A model generated the notes under the pieces. It was not told the origin of the DNA. It saw nothing but the letters and a program-made list of their open reading frames with translations, and searched no databases. A stretch of DNA of 36,727 nucleotides, taken from contig JAKOND010000127.1 in the NCBI GenBank assembly GCA_022702125.1, positions 1-36,727 on the forward strand, written 5' to 3'. How positions within the stretch are numbered: position 1 is the stretch's first letter; each line of letters opens with the position of its first letter. The translations under genes and the position numbers were made by a program. Positions 1-8,547 of the stretch are shown here, piece by piece. This stretch comes from Burkholderiaceae bacterium. GTDB lineage: Bacteria; Pseudomonadota; Gammaproteobacteria; Burkholderiales; Burkholderiaceae_C.

Positions 1-1318
1 TGACCATGCCGATGTGCGCGCGCAGGCTGTCCTGGCTGACCTGCGAGATGTCCTGTCCGTCGATCAGGATGCGGCCGCTGCCCACGTCGTAGAAGCGCAG
101 CAGCAGGTTGACCAGCGTCGACTTGCCCGCGCCCGAGCGGCCGATCAGGCCGATCTTCTCGCCGGGCCGGATGACCAGGGACAGGTCGTCGATCACCTTG
201 CGGCCCCCGCCATAGTCGAAGCCGACCCGGTCGAAGCGGATCTCGCCGTGCGGCACCTGCAGCGGCCGTGCCTCGGGGACGTCGCGCTGGGCGCGCGGCT
301 GGCTGAGGGTGGCCATGCCGTCCTGCGCGGTGCCGATGTGCTCGAAGAGCTGCGCCATCTGCCACATCAGCCACTGCGAGATGCCGTTGAGGCGCAGCGC
401 CATCGCGGTGGCGGCCGCCACCGCCCCGATGCCGATGGCGCCCAGCGTCCAGAGCCACAGCGACATGCCGGCGACGGCGGCGATCAGCATCATGCTGAGC
501 GTGTGGTTGACGATCTCGAAGGCGCTCACCAGCCGCATCTGTCCGTGCGCGCTGACCAGGAATTCCTTCATCGCCGAGCGGGCGAAATCGGCCTCGCGCC
601 GGTTGTGCGAGAAGAGCTTGACGGTCGCGATGTTGGTGTAGGCGTCGGTGATGCGGCCGGTCATCAGCGAGCGGGCGTCGGCCTGCTCCTTGCCGACCTT
701 GCCCAGCTTGGGGACGAACCAGAGGCAGGCCGCCAGGTAGAGCGCCAGCCAGGCCAGGAAGGGCCAGATCAGTTTCGTGTCGAAGCTCGCCGCCAGCACC
801 ACCATGGTGGCGAAGTAGACCGCCATCGACACCATCACGTCGGTGACGGTGAACACCATGTCGCGCACCGCCAGCGCGGTCTGCATGACCTTCGCGGTGA
901 TGCGGCCGGCGAACTCGTCCTGGTAGAAGGTCATGCTCTGGCCGAGCATCAGCCGGTGGAAGTTCCAGCGCAGCCGCATCGGCAGGTTGGCCGCCAGGGT
1001 CTGGTGCTTCAGGATGGTCTGCAGCGCCACCACCAGGATGCTGGCCGCCAGCACGCCGGCGAGCACCAGCAGCGTGGTGCGGTTCTCGGGCCAGAGCCGT
1101 TCGGGCGTGGTGGTGCCCAGCCAGTCGACGATGCGGCCGAGCATGGCGAAGAACAGCGCCTCGAACACGCCGATGATCGCGGTCAGGAGCGTGATCGCCG
1201 CGATGTATCCGCGGGTGCCCCGGGTGCAGGCCCATACGAAGGCGGCGAAGCTCCGGGGCGGCCGCTCGGGCGGTTCGTCGGGATAGGGCGAGATGAGGTT
1301 TTCGAAAGCGCGGAACAA
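1..1318 (-). CDS. ABC transporter, fused permease/ATPase (3' end beyond window)
   Basis: An inner-membrane exporter half-transporter of the MsbA/LmrA type (ABC transmembrane domain followed by an ATPase domain on one chain); the substrate cannot be told. The reading frame is open from a TTG at 1318 to base 1, about 439 residues. The N-terminal two thirds carries hydrophobic membrane segments (for example the stretch starting IAAITLLTAIIGVFEALFF, about residues 38-56) and the typical coupling region. The ATPase domain begins near residue 360 and shows Walker A (GRSGAGKST). The signature motif, Walker B and H-loop lie outside the window. TTG was chosen because GGAGA sits six bases upstream and no ATG precedes it; a different start is possible. 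The gene follows the helicase on the same strand after a 319-bp gap, so it probably has its own promoter. Family assignment is firm, role unknown. Confidence 0.88.
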   Translation of the reverse strand, partial: MFRAFENLISPYPDEPPERPPRSFAAFVWACTRGTRGYIAAITLLTAIIGVFEALFFAMLGRIVDWLGTTTPERLWPENRTTLLVLAGVLAASILVVALQTILKHQTLAANLPMRLRWNFHRLMLGQSMTFYQDEFAGRITAKVMQTALAVRDMVFTVTDVMVSMAVYFATMVVLAASFDTKLIWPFLAWLALYLAACLWFVPKLGKVGKEQADARSLMTGRITDAYTNIATVKLFSHNRREADFARSAMKEFLVSAHGQMRLVSAFEIVNHTLSMMLIAAVAGMSLWLWTLGAIGIGAVAAATAMALRLNGISQWLMWQMAQLFEHIGTAQDGMATLSQPRAQRDVPEARPLQVPHGEIRFDRVGFDYGGGRKVIDDLSLVIRPGEKIGLIGRSGAGKSTLVNLLLRFYDVGSGRILIDGQDISQVSQDSLRAHIGMV

Positions 1319-1637
1319 GCGAAGTCTCCGGAAGGGAACGGGAGGTACCGGGCGGGCCTGCGACCGGACGGACGGCCAGGACCCGAAGGGGGCGGTGAAC
1401 GGCGCGGCGGCGGAGCGGTGCCGCGACGAGGCGGGCAGGCGAGGGCTGTCGGGTCGATCGATTGGAATGCCATGCGGCTCGCGGCCGGTAGGCAATCGTA
1501 AGGATGACCGCATCGGATTGCAGCCCGGTGGCAGCCACCGATGCCAGATGCGGCCATCGCGCCGGAAAACCAGCCTCCTGCGCAGGGGCGCGGGCCCGGA
1601 CCGGCGCCGTTGCCTGGCCCGTCGCCGAGGCGTGGCG
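1319..1637. other. Intergenic region between helicase and ABC exporter
   Basis: These 319 bp lie downstream of the helicase stop and upstream of the ABC exporter start, both on the minus strand. I find no gene, no convincing -35/-10 pair and no hairpin followed by a T-run. A 10-bp perfect palindrome (CCTGCGCAGG) is present near 1566-1575. The exporter's promoter should lie here but I cannot point to it. Confidence 0.5.
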
Positions 1638-2960
1638 CTAGCGTCCGGGGCCGGTGCGTCCGGAAACGGGCGCGGCGGCCGCGGCGCGCAGCTTGTCCTT
1701 CTTGCTCGGGCGGCGGCCCTTGACGCCGCCGTTGGCCGGGTCGGCCGGATCGCGGGAAGCCCCGGAGGCCGGACCCGGCGCGGACGGGGCGGGCGGCTCC
1801 GGTGCCGTCTCCGCGGGCTCGAAGCCGGCGATCCGCTCGCGCGGCACCTGCAGGCCCTGGCGCTTCTCGATCAGCCGGAAGTGCGCCTCCTCGGCCGGCG
1901 CGACGAAGCTCACCGCCAGGCCGTCCTCGCCCGCGCGGCCGGTGCGGCCGATGCGGTGCACATGGTCCACCGCCGAGCGCGGAAGGTCGTAGTTGACCAC
2001 CACCGGCAGCCCGGCGATGTCGATCCCGCGCGCGGCGACGTCGGTGGCCACCACCACCTCCCAGCGGCTGTCCTTGAATTCCTGCAGCACCTCGGTGCGC
2101 CGGCCCTGGCTCAGGCCGCCGTGGAAGGGCGTGGCGAAGACCTTGGCGCGGTAGAGCTTCTCGGCCACGTGCTCGGCCGCGTACTGGCTGGCGACGAAGA
2201 CCAGCACCCGGTCCCAGCCGTGCGCCTGGATCAGGTGGCGCAGCAGCGCGGTGCGCCGGGCCGGATCGACCGCGATGGCGCGCTGCCGGATGGCGGGGGC
2301 GTCCACCGCGGCGTCGTCCTCCACCGCGATGCGTTCGGGCGACTGCAGCAGGCCGTCGGCCAGGGCCTGCACCTGCGCGGGGAAGGTGGCCGAGAAGAGC
2401 AGGGTCTGCCGCCGCTCCGGCAGCAGCGCGACGATGCGCGCCAGCTCGTCGGCGAAGCCCAGGTCCAGCAGCCGGTCGGCCTCGTCCAGGACCAGGACGG
2501 CCACGTCCGACAGCCGCAGCGCATTCTGGTCGACCAGGTCCAGCAGCCGGCCGGGCGTCGCGACCACGATGTCGGCGCCGCCGCGCAGGGCCATCATCTG
2601 CGGATTGACCGATACGCCGCCGAACACCACCGCCACCACCGGCGGCACCGGCAGGCCCTGCGCCAGCAGGCGGACCGTCTCGCCGACCTGCGCCGCGAGT
2701 TCGCGGGTGGGCGCCAAGACCAGGGCGCGCGCCGGGCGGCGGCCGGCGCCGTCGCGGACCCGGTCGGCGCCGAGCCTCTGCAGCAGCGGCAGCACGAAGG
2801 CGGCGGTCTTGCCCGATCCGGTCCGGGCTTCGCCCTGCACGTCGGCGCCGCGCAGGATGGGAGGGATGGCCGCGGCCTGGATCGGCGTGGGCGCGAGGAA
2901 GCCCTGGTCGGCGGCAGCGGAGGCCAGGGCGGGCATCAGGCCCAGGGAAGCGAATGGCAT
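1638..2960 (-). CDS. DEAD-box ATP-dependent RNA helicase, RhlE type
   Basis: A cytoplasmic ATP-dependent RNA helicase of 440 residues. Motifs in order: Q motif around PTPIQ (24-28), Walker A ARTGSGKT (45-52, with Arg where most members have Gln), PTRELA (84-89), TPGRLLDL (135-142), DEAD (159-162), SATFP (190-194), then the second RecA domain with ATDVAARGID and HRIGRTGRAG. The C-terminal tail is rich in Pro/Ala and then basic (KGRRPSKKDK), as in RhlE-like helicases that bind rRNA or help RNA turnover. The frame is open further upstream, but the ATG at 2960 gives the usual MPFASLGL-type N-terminus; the extra upstream residues look like untranslated leader. The neighbour on the right is divergent. 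Which of the several DEAD-box paralogues this is cannot be settled by eye. Confidence 0.93.
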   Translation of the reverse strand: MPFASLGLMPALASAAADQGFLAPTPIQAAAIPPILRGADVQGEARTGSGKTAAFVLPLLQRLGADRVRDGAGRRPARALVLAPTRELAAQVGETVRLLAQGLPVPPVVAVVFGGVSVNPQMMALRGGADIVVATPGRLLDLVDQNALRLSDVAVLVLDEADRLLDLGFADELARIVALLPERRQTLLFSATFPAQVQALADGLLQSPERIAVEDDAAVDAPAIRQRAIAVDPARRTALLRHLIQAHGWDRVLVFVASQYAAEHVAEKLYRAKVFATPFHGGLSQGRRTEVLQEFKDSRWEVVVATDVAARGIDIAGLPVVVNYDLPRSAVDHVHRIGRTGRAGEDGLAVSFVAPAEEAHFRLIEKRQGLQVPRERIAGFEPAETAPEPPAPSAPGPASGASRDPADPANGGVKGRRPSKKDKLRAAAAAPVSGRTGPGR

Positions 2961-3040
2961 GGGAAGGCGCGGTGCGCGGTCGGGGGTCGTGGAACAACAT
3001 CGGGGCCGGGGGCCCGGCAAGGCTCCGATTGTCCGCTGCC

Positions 3041-3046
3041 TACAAT
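3041..3046 (+). promoter_or_regulatory. Candidate -10 element for the pseudouridine synthase gene
   Basis: TACAAT lies nine bases upstream of the GTG at 3055 in otherwise GC-rich DNA. No good -35 is found at 16-18 bp. If used, transcription would begin around 3053, almost at the GTG. Confidence 0.35.
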
Positions 3047-3054
3047 CCCGCCCC

Positions 3055-3999
3055 GTGCCCAAGTCCTTCCGCCAGATCCGCATGCTGCCCACCCGCGACG
3101 GGGTCAGCGCCAGCTGCGTCGCGCTGCCGTCCGGCCCGTGGCCGACGATCCTGGATTTCCTGGTGCGGCGCCTGCCGGCCGTCACCCGCGCGGACTGGCT
3201 GCGCCGCATGGCCGGCGGCGAGGTGGTGGACGGCGAGGGCGCTCCGGTCGGGCCCGACGACGCCTACCGGCCCCAGAGCCGCGTCTTCTACTACCGCGAC
3301 CTCGCGGACGAGCCGGCGCTGCCCTTCGAGGCCGAGGTGCTGTTTCAGGACGACCACCTCGTCGTCGCCGACAAGCCGCATTTCATGCCGGTGATCCCGA
3401 CCGGGCCCTACCTGCAGCGCAGCCTGCTGGTGCGGCTCAAGCGCCGGCTGGGCATCGACACCCTGGCGCCGCTGCACCGCATCGACCGCGACACCGCCGG
3501 ACTGGTGCTGTTCTCGGTGCAGCCCTCGCGGCGCGGCGCCTACCAGACGCTGTTCGGCGACCGGTCGGTGGACAAGGTCTACGAGGCGGTCGCGCCCTGG
3601 CGCGCCGAACTGGCGCGGCCCGCGACCCACCGGCTGCGCATGGCGCCGGCGGCCGAGTTCTTCCGCGAGCAGGTGGTGCCCGGCGAGCCCAACACCGAGA
3701 CCCGCATCGAGATGCTGGCCCGCCACGGCGCGCTGGCCCACTACCGGCTGCGGCCGGTGACCGGGCGCAAGCACCAGCTGCGGGTGCACCTGGCCGCGCT
3801 CGGCGCGCCGATCCTCCACGACGCGTTCTACCCGGTGGTGGACGACCCGCCGCCGGGCGACTTCTCCCGACCGTTGCAGCTGCTGGCCCGCGCCATCGGC
3901 TTCACCGACCCGTTCACCGGCGAGCCGCGCCGCTTCGAGAGCCGGCGCCGGCTCGCCGCCCTGCCTTCCTCCGACCCCGAACCCTCCGATGCCCCCTGA
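3055..3999 (+). CDS. RluA-family RNA pseudouridine synthase
   Basis: Isomerises uridine to pseudouridine in rRNA or tRNA; 314 residues from GTG at 3055. The catalytic motif is HRIDRDTAG (141-149), with Asp144 the expected catalytic aspartate. It is followed by the conserved KVYEA strand, and by TGRKHQLRVH near residue 240, both typical of the RluA/RluC/RluD catalytic fold. No S4 domain is obvious; the N-terminal 90 residues are family-specific. An ATG at 3082 (MLPTRDGV) is an equally possible start and would give 305 residues. The gene overlaps the start of the asparaginase gene by 11 bp, so the two are probably co-transcribed. The exact target uridine cannot be predicted. Confidence 0.88.
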   Translation: MPKSFRQIRMLPTRDGVSASCVALPSGPWPTILDFLVRRLPAVTRADWLRRMAGGEVVDGEGAPVGPDDAYRPQSRVFYYRDLADEPALPFEAEVLFQDDHLVVADKPHFMPVIPTGPYLQRSLLVRLKRRLGIDTLAPLHRIDRDTAGLVLFSVQPSRRGAYQTLFGDRSVDKVYEAVAPWRAELARPATHRLRMAPAAEFFREQVVPGEPNTETRIEMLARHGALAHYRLRPVTGRKHQLRVHLAALGAPILHDAFYPVVDDPPPGDFSRPLQLLARAIGFTDPFTGEPRRFESRRRLAALPSSDPEPSDAP

Positions 4000-5041
4000 G
4001 TTCCCGACCCGCCCGAGCGACACCCCGCCTCCGGGCCCGGCGCCCCTGCCGCGCATCCGCCTGCTGGCGACCGGCGGCACCATCGCCGGCGCCGCCGCCT
4101 CGGCCGGCGACACCAGCCGCTACCGCGCCGCCGCGCTCGGCATCGACGCGCTGCTGCAGGCGGTACCGCAGCTCGCGGGCGTCGCCCGGATCGACGGGCG
4201 ACAGATCGCCGCCATCGACAGCAAGGACGCCGATCCGGACTTCTGGCGGATGCTCGGGCAGTCGGTGCGCGAGGCGCTGGACGATCCGGATACCGATGCG
4301 GTGGTGGTCACCCACGGCACCGACACGATGGAGGAGAGCGCCTGGTACCTGCAGCTGGTGCTGCACTCGCCCAAGCCGGTGGTGCTGACCGGCGCCATGC
4401 GGCCGGCCACCGCGCTGTCGGCCGACGGGCCGCTGAACCTGCTGCAGGCGGTGCGCGTGGCGGCCTGCCCGCGGGCGCGCGGACGGGGCGTGCTGCTGGC
4501 CTTCAACGGCCGCATCCACGGCGCCGATCGGCTGCGCAAGGTGCGCGGCACCCAGGTGGACGTCTTTTCCAGCGGCGAGGCCGGCGTATTGGGCGAGGCG
4601 CAGGACGACGGCATCGTCTGGTGGACCGCCCCGCAGCCCCGGACCGCCACGGGCTTCACGCCCGATACCCCGCTGGCGCGGGTCGACATCCTGATGGCCT
4701 ACGCCGGCGCGCCGGGCGCCCTGGCGCATGCGATGGCGGAGGGCGGGGCGCGCGGCATCGTCTGCGCGGGCACCGGGCAGGGCACCCTGCCGGCGATGCT
4801 GCAGGAGGCCCTGGCCGAGGTCCGGCGCCGCGGCGTCGCGGTGGTGCGCGCGAGCCGCACCGGCCTGGGCCCGGTGCTGCACGGCGCGGGCTGCGACGAT
4901 GCCGCTGCCGGCTTCGTGGCGGCGGGCGCGCTCGATCCCCACAAGGCGCGCATCGCGCTGATGCTGCTGCTGGGCAGCGGCCGGGAGGTCGGCGCGCTGC
5001 CGCAATGCCTCGATCCGGCGGTCCCGGCGATCGCGGACTGA
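3989..5041 (+). CDS. L-asparaginase (type II-like sequence)
   Basis: Hydrolyses L-asparagine to aspartate and ammonia; 350 residues. The nucleophile motif TGGTIAG is at 28-34, with Thr31 matching Thr12 of mature E. coli AnsB. The second motif THGTDTMEE (108-116) supplies the Thr111/Asp112 pair, and the lysine of the VTK-type site aligns with the Lys in RLRKVRG. The sequence resembles the high-affinity (type II) group, but the N-terminus is Pro-rich and lacks a signal peptide, so the enzyme is probably cytoplasmic. It starts inside the 3' end of the pseudouridine synthase gene (11-bp overlap), which suggests coupled translation. The next gene is convergent. Confidence 0.92.
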   Translation: MPPEFPTRPSDTPPPGPAPLPRIRLLATGGTIAGAAASAGDTSRYRAAALGIDALLQAVPQLAGVARIDGRQIAAIDSKDADPDFWRMLGQSVREALDDPDTDAVVVTHGTDTMEESAWYLQLVLHSPKPVVLTGAMRPATALSADGPLNLLQAVRVAACPRARGRGVLLAFNGRIHGADRLRKVRGTQVDVFSSGEAGVLGEAQDDGIVWWTAPQPRTATGFTPDTPLARVDILMAYAGAPGALAHAMAEGGARGIVCAGTGQGTLPAMLQEALAEVRRRGVAVVRASRTGLGPVLHGAGCDDAAAGFVAAGALDPHKARIALMLLLGSGREVGALPQCLDPAVPAIAD

Positions 5042-5072
5042 CGGAAACCGACGCGTCGATGCGACCCCCGCC

Positions 5073-5092
5073 GGGCCGGCGGCGGCCGGCCC
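5073..5092. terminator. GC hairpin between convergent asparaginase and SDR genes
   Basis: A perfect 8-bp inverted repeat (GGGCCGGC / GCCGGCCC) with a 4-base loop lies in the 58-bp gap between two convergent stop codons. Its position suits a shared terminator, but there is no T-run on either side. Confidence 0.35.
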
Positions 5093-5099
5093 GCGACGC

Positions 5100-6083
5100 T
5101 CAATCCGGCCCGCGCCGGCGGGTCGCCAGCCACAGGGCGAGCCCCGCGACGCCCACGGCCACCGCCGCCGCCGATGCGCCCGCGACTTTCCGGCCGGATG
5201 CGGCCCGGTAGCCGCCGTCCACCGCATGGCCGCGCGTGGCGTCGAACAGGTTGCCGTCGGTGATCGGCGCCGGGTCCGCGCGGTCGAGGGCGGCGCGCAT
5301 CATCCGCGCCGTGGCGCGCGCCAGCAGGTTCGGCGCGATCGCATGCGCCAGCCGGCCGGGCAGCGCCGGGGCGCCGACCATGGTGACCGGCTTCGGGCGG
5401 CGGATCAGCGCCGCCACCGCGTCGGCCACGCGGCGCGGGTCCAGCACCGGCGGCGGCGGACGCAGGTTGCGGCCGGTGTAGTTGGCGCCGTGCGAGACGC
5501 CCGGCGTATCGACGAAGGTCGGATAGACGTCGCACACGTGCACGTGCGGCAGGCCGTCGAGTTCGGCCCGCAGCGATTCGGAGAAGCCGCGCAGCCCGAA
5601 CTTGCTGGCGGCGTAGGCGGCCGCGTAGGGCGTCGAGACCCAGCCCCCGACCGAGATCATGTTGATCAGCGTGCCGCAGGCCCGGTTGCGGAAATGCGGC
5701 ACCACCGCGTGCGCGCCGTTCATGTGGCCGATCAGGTTGGCCTCGATCACGCGGCGGTGCGCCTCGGCCGGCACCTGGTCGAAGCGTCCGACCGCGCCGA
5801 CGCCGACGTTGTTGACCCAGACGTCGATGCCGCCGAAATGCCGGATCGCGGTGCGGGCCAGGTCGCGCACCGCGTCGGCATCGGTCACGTCGGTCGGCAC
5901 CACCATCACCCGCGCGCCGGCCTGCCGGCATTCGTCGGCGACGTCCTCCAGGGCCTCGCGCCCGCGGGCCGCCAGCACCAGGTCCGCGCCCTGGCGGGCG
6001 AATGCGTGGGCGGTGGCGCGGCCGATGCCGCTGGATGCGCCGGTCAGGACGACGACGCAGGGATCGGAGGAGGAATCGGACAT
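5100..6083 (-). CDS. Short-chain dehydrogenase/reductase with C-terminal membrane anchor
   Basis: An NAD(P)-dependent oxidoreductase of 327 residues. The cofactor motif TGASSGIG is near residues 14-21, NNVG near 92-95, and the catalytic YxxxK in AYAASKFG, preceded by the Ser-containing strand of the classical SDR active site. Past the usual 250-residue core there is an extension that ends in a hydrophobic helix rich in Ala/Val (about 300-320) and an Arg-rich tail (TRRRGPD), which suggests attachment to the inner membrane. Substrate unknown. It lies downstream of the TonB receptor on the same strand with a 115-bp gap that contains a possible -10 (TATAAA, minus strand, 6119-6114). Confidence 0.87.
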   Translation of the reverse strand: MSDSSSDPCVVVLTGASSGIGRATAHAFARQGADLVLAARGREALEDVADECRQAGARVMVVPTDVTDADAVRDLARTAIRHFGGIDVWVNNVGVGAVGRFDQVPAEAHRRVIEANLIGHMNGAHAVVPHFRNRACGTLINMISVGGWVSTPYAAAYAASKFGLRGFSESLRAELDGLPHVHVCDVYPTFVDTPGVSHGANYTGRNLRPPPPVLDPRRVADAVAALIRRPKPVTMVGAPALPGRLAHAIAPNLLARATARMMRAALDRADPAPITDGNLFDATRGHAVDGGYRAASGRKVAGASAAAVAVGVAGLALWLATRRRGPD

Positions 6084-6164
6084 GCTGGCAGCCGGAAACG
6101 GGAAGGGACCCCGTTTATAGAACGGCCCGGCCCGCCCCCGGTAAGCAGGTTTTGCGACGGTGCT

Positions 6165-6195
6165 GCCGGCGCCATGGCGCCAGCGCCGCGCCGGC
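6165..6195 (-). terminator. Hairpin just past the TonB receptor stop codon
   Basis: GCCGGCGC (6165-6172) and GCGCCGGC (6188-6195) form a perfect 8-bp stem four bases after the receptor stop codon. Nested in it is the palindrome GGCGCCATGGCGCC. No T-run follows on the minus strand, so a Rho-independent role is uncertain. Confidence 0.35.
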
Positions 6196-6198
6196 GCG

Positions 6199-8334
6199 TC
6201 ACAGCGCCGCGCGCAACCCCACGAACACCTGCCGGCCGGCGGCCGGTTCGTAGAAGCGGCCGTTGCTGTCGTTGACGATCAGCGAGCCGATGTAGCGCCG
6301 GTCGGCGATGTTGTCGATGCGGCCGAACAGGAACATCTTGTGCCCCTGCCAGTTGAAGCCGTAGCCGGTGCGCAGGTTCAGCACCGCGTGCCCGGATGCG
6401 GCGGCGGTGTTGAGGTCGTTCGCGTAGGTGCGGCTCTCCACCCGGGCCTCCAGCGCCACCGACCACGGCGTGCCGGGCTGGTAGGCGGCTTCGGCGTAGA
6501 GCGTGTGCAGCGGCACGCCCGGCAGCCGGTTGCCGGCGGCCACGGTGGTGCCGGCGTTGGAGAAGGCCTCGCCGAAGGTGGCGCGCGTCAGGGTGTAGGC
6601 GACCTGCGTGGACACCGGCTGCCAGCCCGCCTTCCAGGACATCTCCGCGCCGCGGCGCCGCACCCCGTCCACGTTCTGGAAGACGGCGCGGCCCGCCACG
6701 TTGGCCACCGGCACGATCTCGCCCCGGGTGCGGGTGTCGAACACCGCCGCCTCGACCGCATGCGCGCCCGCGCGCAGCTTGGCGCCGACCTCGGCCTGCC
6801 GGCTGCGCGCCGCGCCCAGGCCCAGGTTGGGGCCGGCGCCGGTGCGGGCGTAGGCGGCCTCGGCCAGGGTCGGCGTCTCGAAACCGCCGCCGGCGTTGGC
6901 GTACAGGTTGAGCGCGTCGGTCAGGTGCCAGACCAGTCCGGCCATGGGGCTGGTGTTGGAGTAGCGCACGCTGCCGGTGCCGTCGTTGCCGTCGATCAGG
7001 TGGCGGTCGTCGATCGACAGGCGCACCCGGCTGCTGCGCACCCCGGCCAGCAGCCGCCACTGCGGCGCGAACATCCAGTCGGCGTGGGCATAGAGGTCGG
7101 AGCTGCGGGCGCGGTCGTCCTCGTTGCGGCGCAGCGCGCCGCTCGTGCCGTTGTCGTTGACGAAGCCGGTGCGCGTCTCCTGCTGGCGGTCGGCGCTGGC
7201 GCCCACCGTCCAGCGCAGCGGCAGGCCGTTGGCGCGGGTGGCGCGGGTCCAGCTGACGCCGGCGCCGCCGTAGCTGCGGTCCAGGTCCACCACGCCGCCC
7301 GACGAATTGAGCGCCGCGCCGGAGAAGGCCAGGTACTGCGTCAGGTCGCGCTGGCCGGCGTAGAGCCGCGCGCCGAGCGTGTCCTCGTCGTTGAGGCGGT
7401 GCTCCACCACCACGCCCGCCTGCTGCTGCGACACCTTCTTACGGGTGCCGAACTGCCGGGCCGCGTCGATGGCCTGGCGCGGGTTGGCCGCGGCCTGGGC
7501 GGCGGTCAGGCCCAGCGGATCGCCGGTCCAGGGCTGGTCGAACAGGTTCAGCACGCCGGTGATGCGCGTCTGTCCGGTGGGCCGCGCCACCACCTTGGCG
7601 TTGAGCACCGTGCGCCGCGCCGCGCCGTTGTCGCGCCAGCCGTCGGTCTCGAAGCCGGAGAGGTCGATCAGGCCCGACAGCTCCCGGGTGCCGCCGCCGA
7701 GCGATGCGCCCAGCTGCCGCATGCCGAACGAGCCCGCCCCGACCGACACGGTGCCGGTCGGCCCGCCGACGGGCGGCTCGCGGGTGAAGATCTGCACCAC
7801 GCCGCCGGCCGCGTTGCCGTACTGCAGCGCCGCCGGTCCGCGCAGCACTTCCACCCGCTCGGCCGACGCCAGGCTGGCGTTGGACACCTGGCCCTGGCCG
7901 TCCGGCATGGTGGCGGGGATGCCGTCGATCAGGATGCGCACGCCGCGGATGCCGAAGGTCGACCGGGTGCCGAAGCCGCGCACCGAGAGCTGCAGGTCCT
8001 GCGAATAGTTCTGGCGGTCGCGCACCCGGATGCCGGGCACCGTGTCCAGCAGTTCGGACAGCTGCGTCAGCGGGCGGGCGGTGGTGAACGGGTCGATGCG
8101 CACCGCGTCGATGGCGGCCGGCGCGTCGAAGCGTTCCTGCTCGGTGCGGCTGGCGCTGATGACCACGTCCCGCAGGCGGGGCGCGGGCGCGGCGGCAGGC
8201 CCACCGGTGTCCGGAACGGCGGCCGGCACGGGCGATGCGTCCTGCGCCAGTGCGGCAGGCGCGTGCGCCAGGCCGGCGGCTACCAGCGCCGCGAGTGCGG
8301 CCGGGGAGAAGGGGGGACGGTGGCGCAATGGCAT
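6199..8334 (-). CDS. TonB-dependent outer-membrane receptor
   Basis: A 711-residue outer-membrane receptor that would import a bound ligand with energy from TonB/ExbB/ExbD. The N-terminus (MPLRHRPP, then an Ala/Leu-rich core ending APAALAQ) is a signal peptide. It is followed by a Pro/Ala linker and a TonB-box-like DVVISA segment, then the plug domain, including the stretches VPGIRVRDRQN, RGFGTRSTFGIRGV, LIDGIPATMPDGQG and EVLRGPAALQYGNAAGG. The rest is a beta-barrel with alternating strands ending in FVGLRAAL; the last residue is Leu rather than the more usual aromatic. The plug signature places it among siderophore/metal-type receptors, but the ligand is not readable. An upstream in-frame ATG at 8457 would destroy the signal peptide and was rejected. 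It is divergent from the OprB-like gene. Confidence 0.9.
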   Translation of the reverse strand: MPLRHRPPFSPAALAALVAAGLAHAPAALAQDASPVPAAVPDTGGPAAAPAPRLRDVVISASRTEQERFDAPAAIDAVRIDPFTTARPLTQLSELLDTVPGIRVRDRQNYSQDLQLSVRGFGTRSTFGIRGVRILIDGIPATMPDGQGQVSNASLASAERVEVLRGPAALQYGNAAGGVVQIFTREPPVGGPTGTVSVGAGSFGMRQLGASLGGGTRELSGLIDLSGFETDGWRDNGAARRTVLNAKVVARPTGQTRITGVLNLFDQPWTGDPLGLTAAQAAANPRQAIDAARQFGTRKKVSQQQAGVVVEHRLNDEDTLGARLYAGQRDLTQYLAFSGAALNSSGGVVDLDRSYGGAGVSWTRATRANGLPLRWTVGASADRQQETRTGFVNDNGTSGALRRNEDDRARSSDLYAHADWMFAPQWRLLAGVRSSRVRLSIDDRHLIDGNDGTGSVRYSNTSPMAGLVWHLTDALNLYANAGGGFETPTLAEAAYARTGAGPNLGLGAARSRQAEVGAKLRAGAHAVEAAVFDTRTRGEIVPVANVAGRAVFQNVDGVRRRGAEMSWKAGWQPVSTQVAYTLTRATFGEAFSNAGTTVAAGNRLPGVPLHTLYAEAAYQPGTPWSVALEARVESRTYANDLNTAAASGHAVLNLRTGYGFNWQGHKMFLFGRIDNIADRRYIGSLIVNDSNGRFYEPAAGRQVFVGLRAAL

Positions 8335-8507
8335 GGGAAGTTCGTGGCAAAGGAAAGCGGGCACGGCGCGCCGAAGGGGCGGGCCGCGGAGTCGGGAGCG
8401 AATCGGCGCGCGAAGGCCGGCGCCGCCGGCAGGTACGCACGCGCGAGTCTCGCGCATCCACCGGCGGCACTTGTCACCAGTTTCATCGGCAGGACAACAA
8501 CGCTACC

Positions 8508-8513
8508 TATACT
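8508..8513 (+). promoter_or_regulatory. Candidate -10 element for the OprB-like porin gene
   Basis: TATACT is found 34 bp before the ATG at 8548, in the 213-bp divergent region between the TonB receptor and porin genes. The best -35-like word (TTTCAT at 8481) is 21 bp away, so this is a half-supported promoter. Confidence 0.35.
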
Positions 8514-8547
8514 GCCGCGCTTCCCGCTTCACAATCGCTGTTTCCCC

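Noticed and set aside
1293-4388. Plus-strand open frame of about 1,030 codons over the helicase and pseudouridine synthase region
   Set aside because: Low-complexity Arg/Ala/Gly-rich antisense and out-of-frame reading caused by high GC; the real genes on the minus and plus strands have clear motifs.
6160-8547. Plus-strand extension of the porin frame upstream of 8548
   Set aside because: It is the antisense of the TonB receptor gene; the porin signal peptide begins at 8548.
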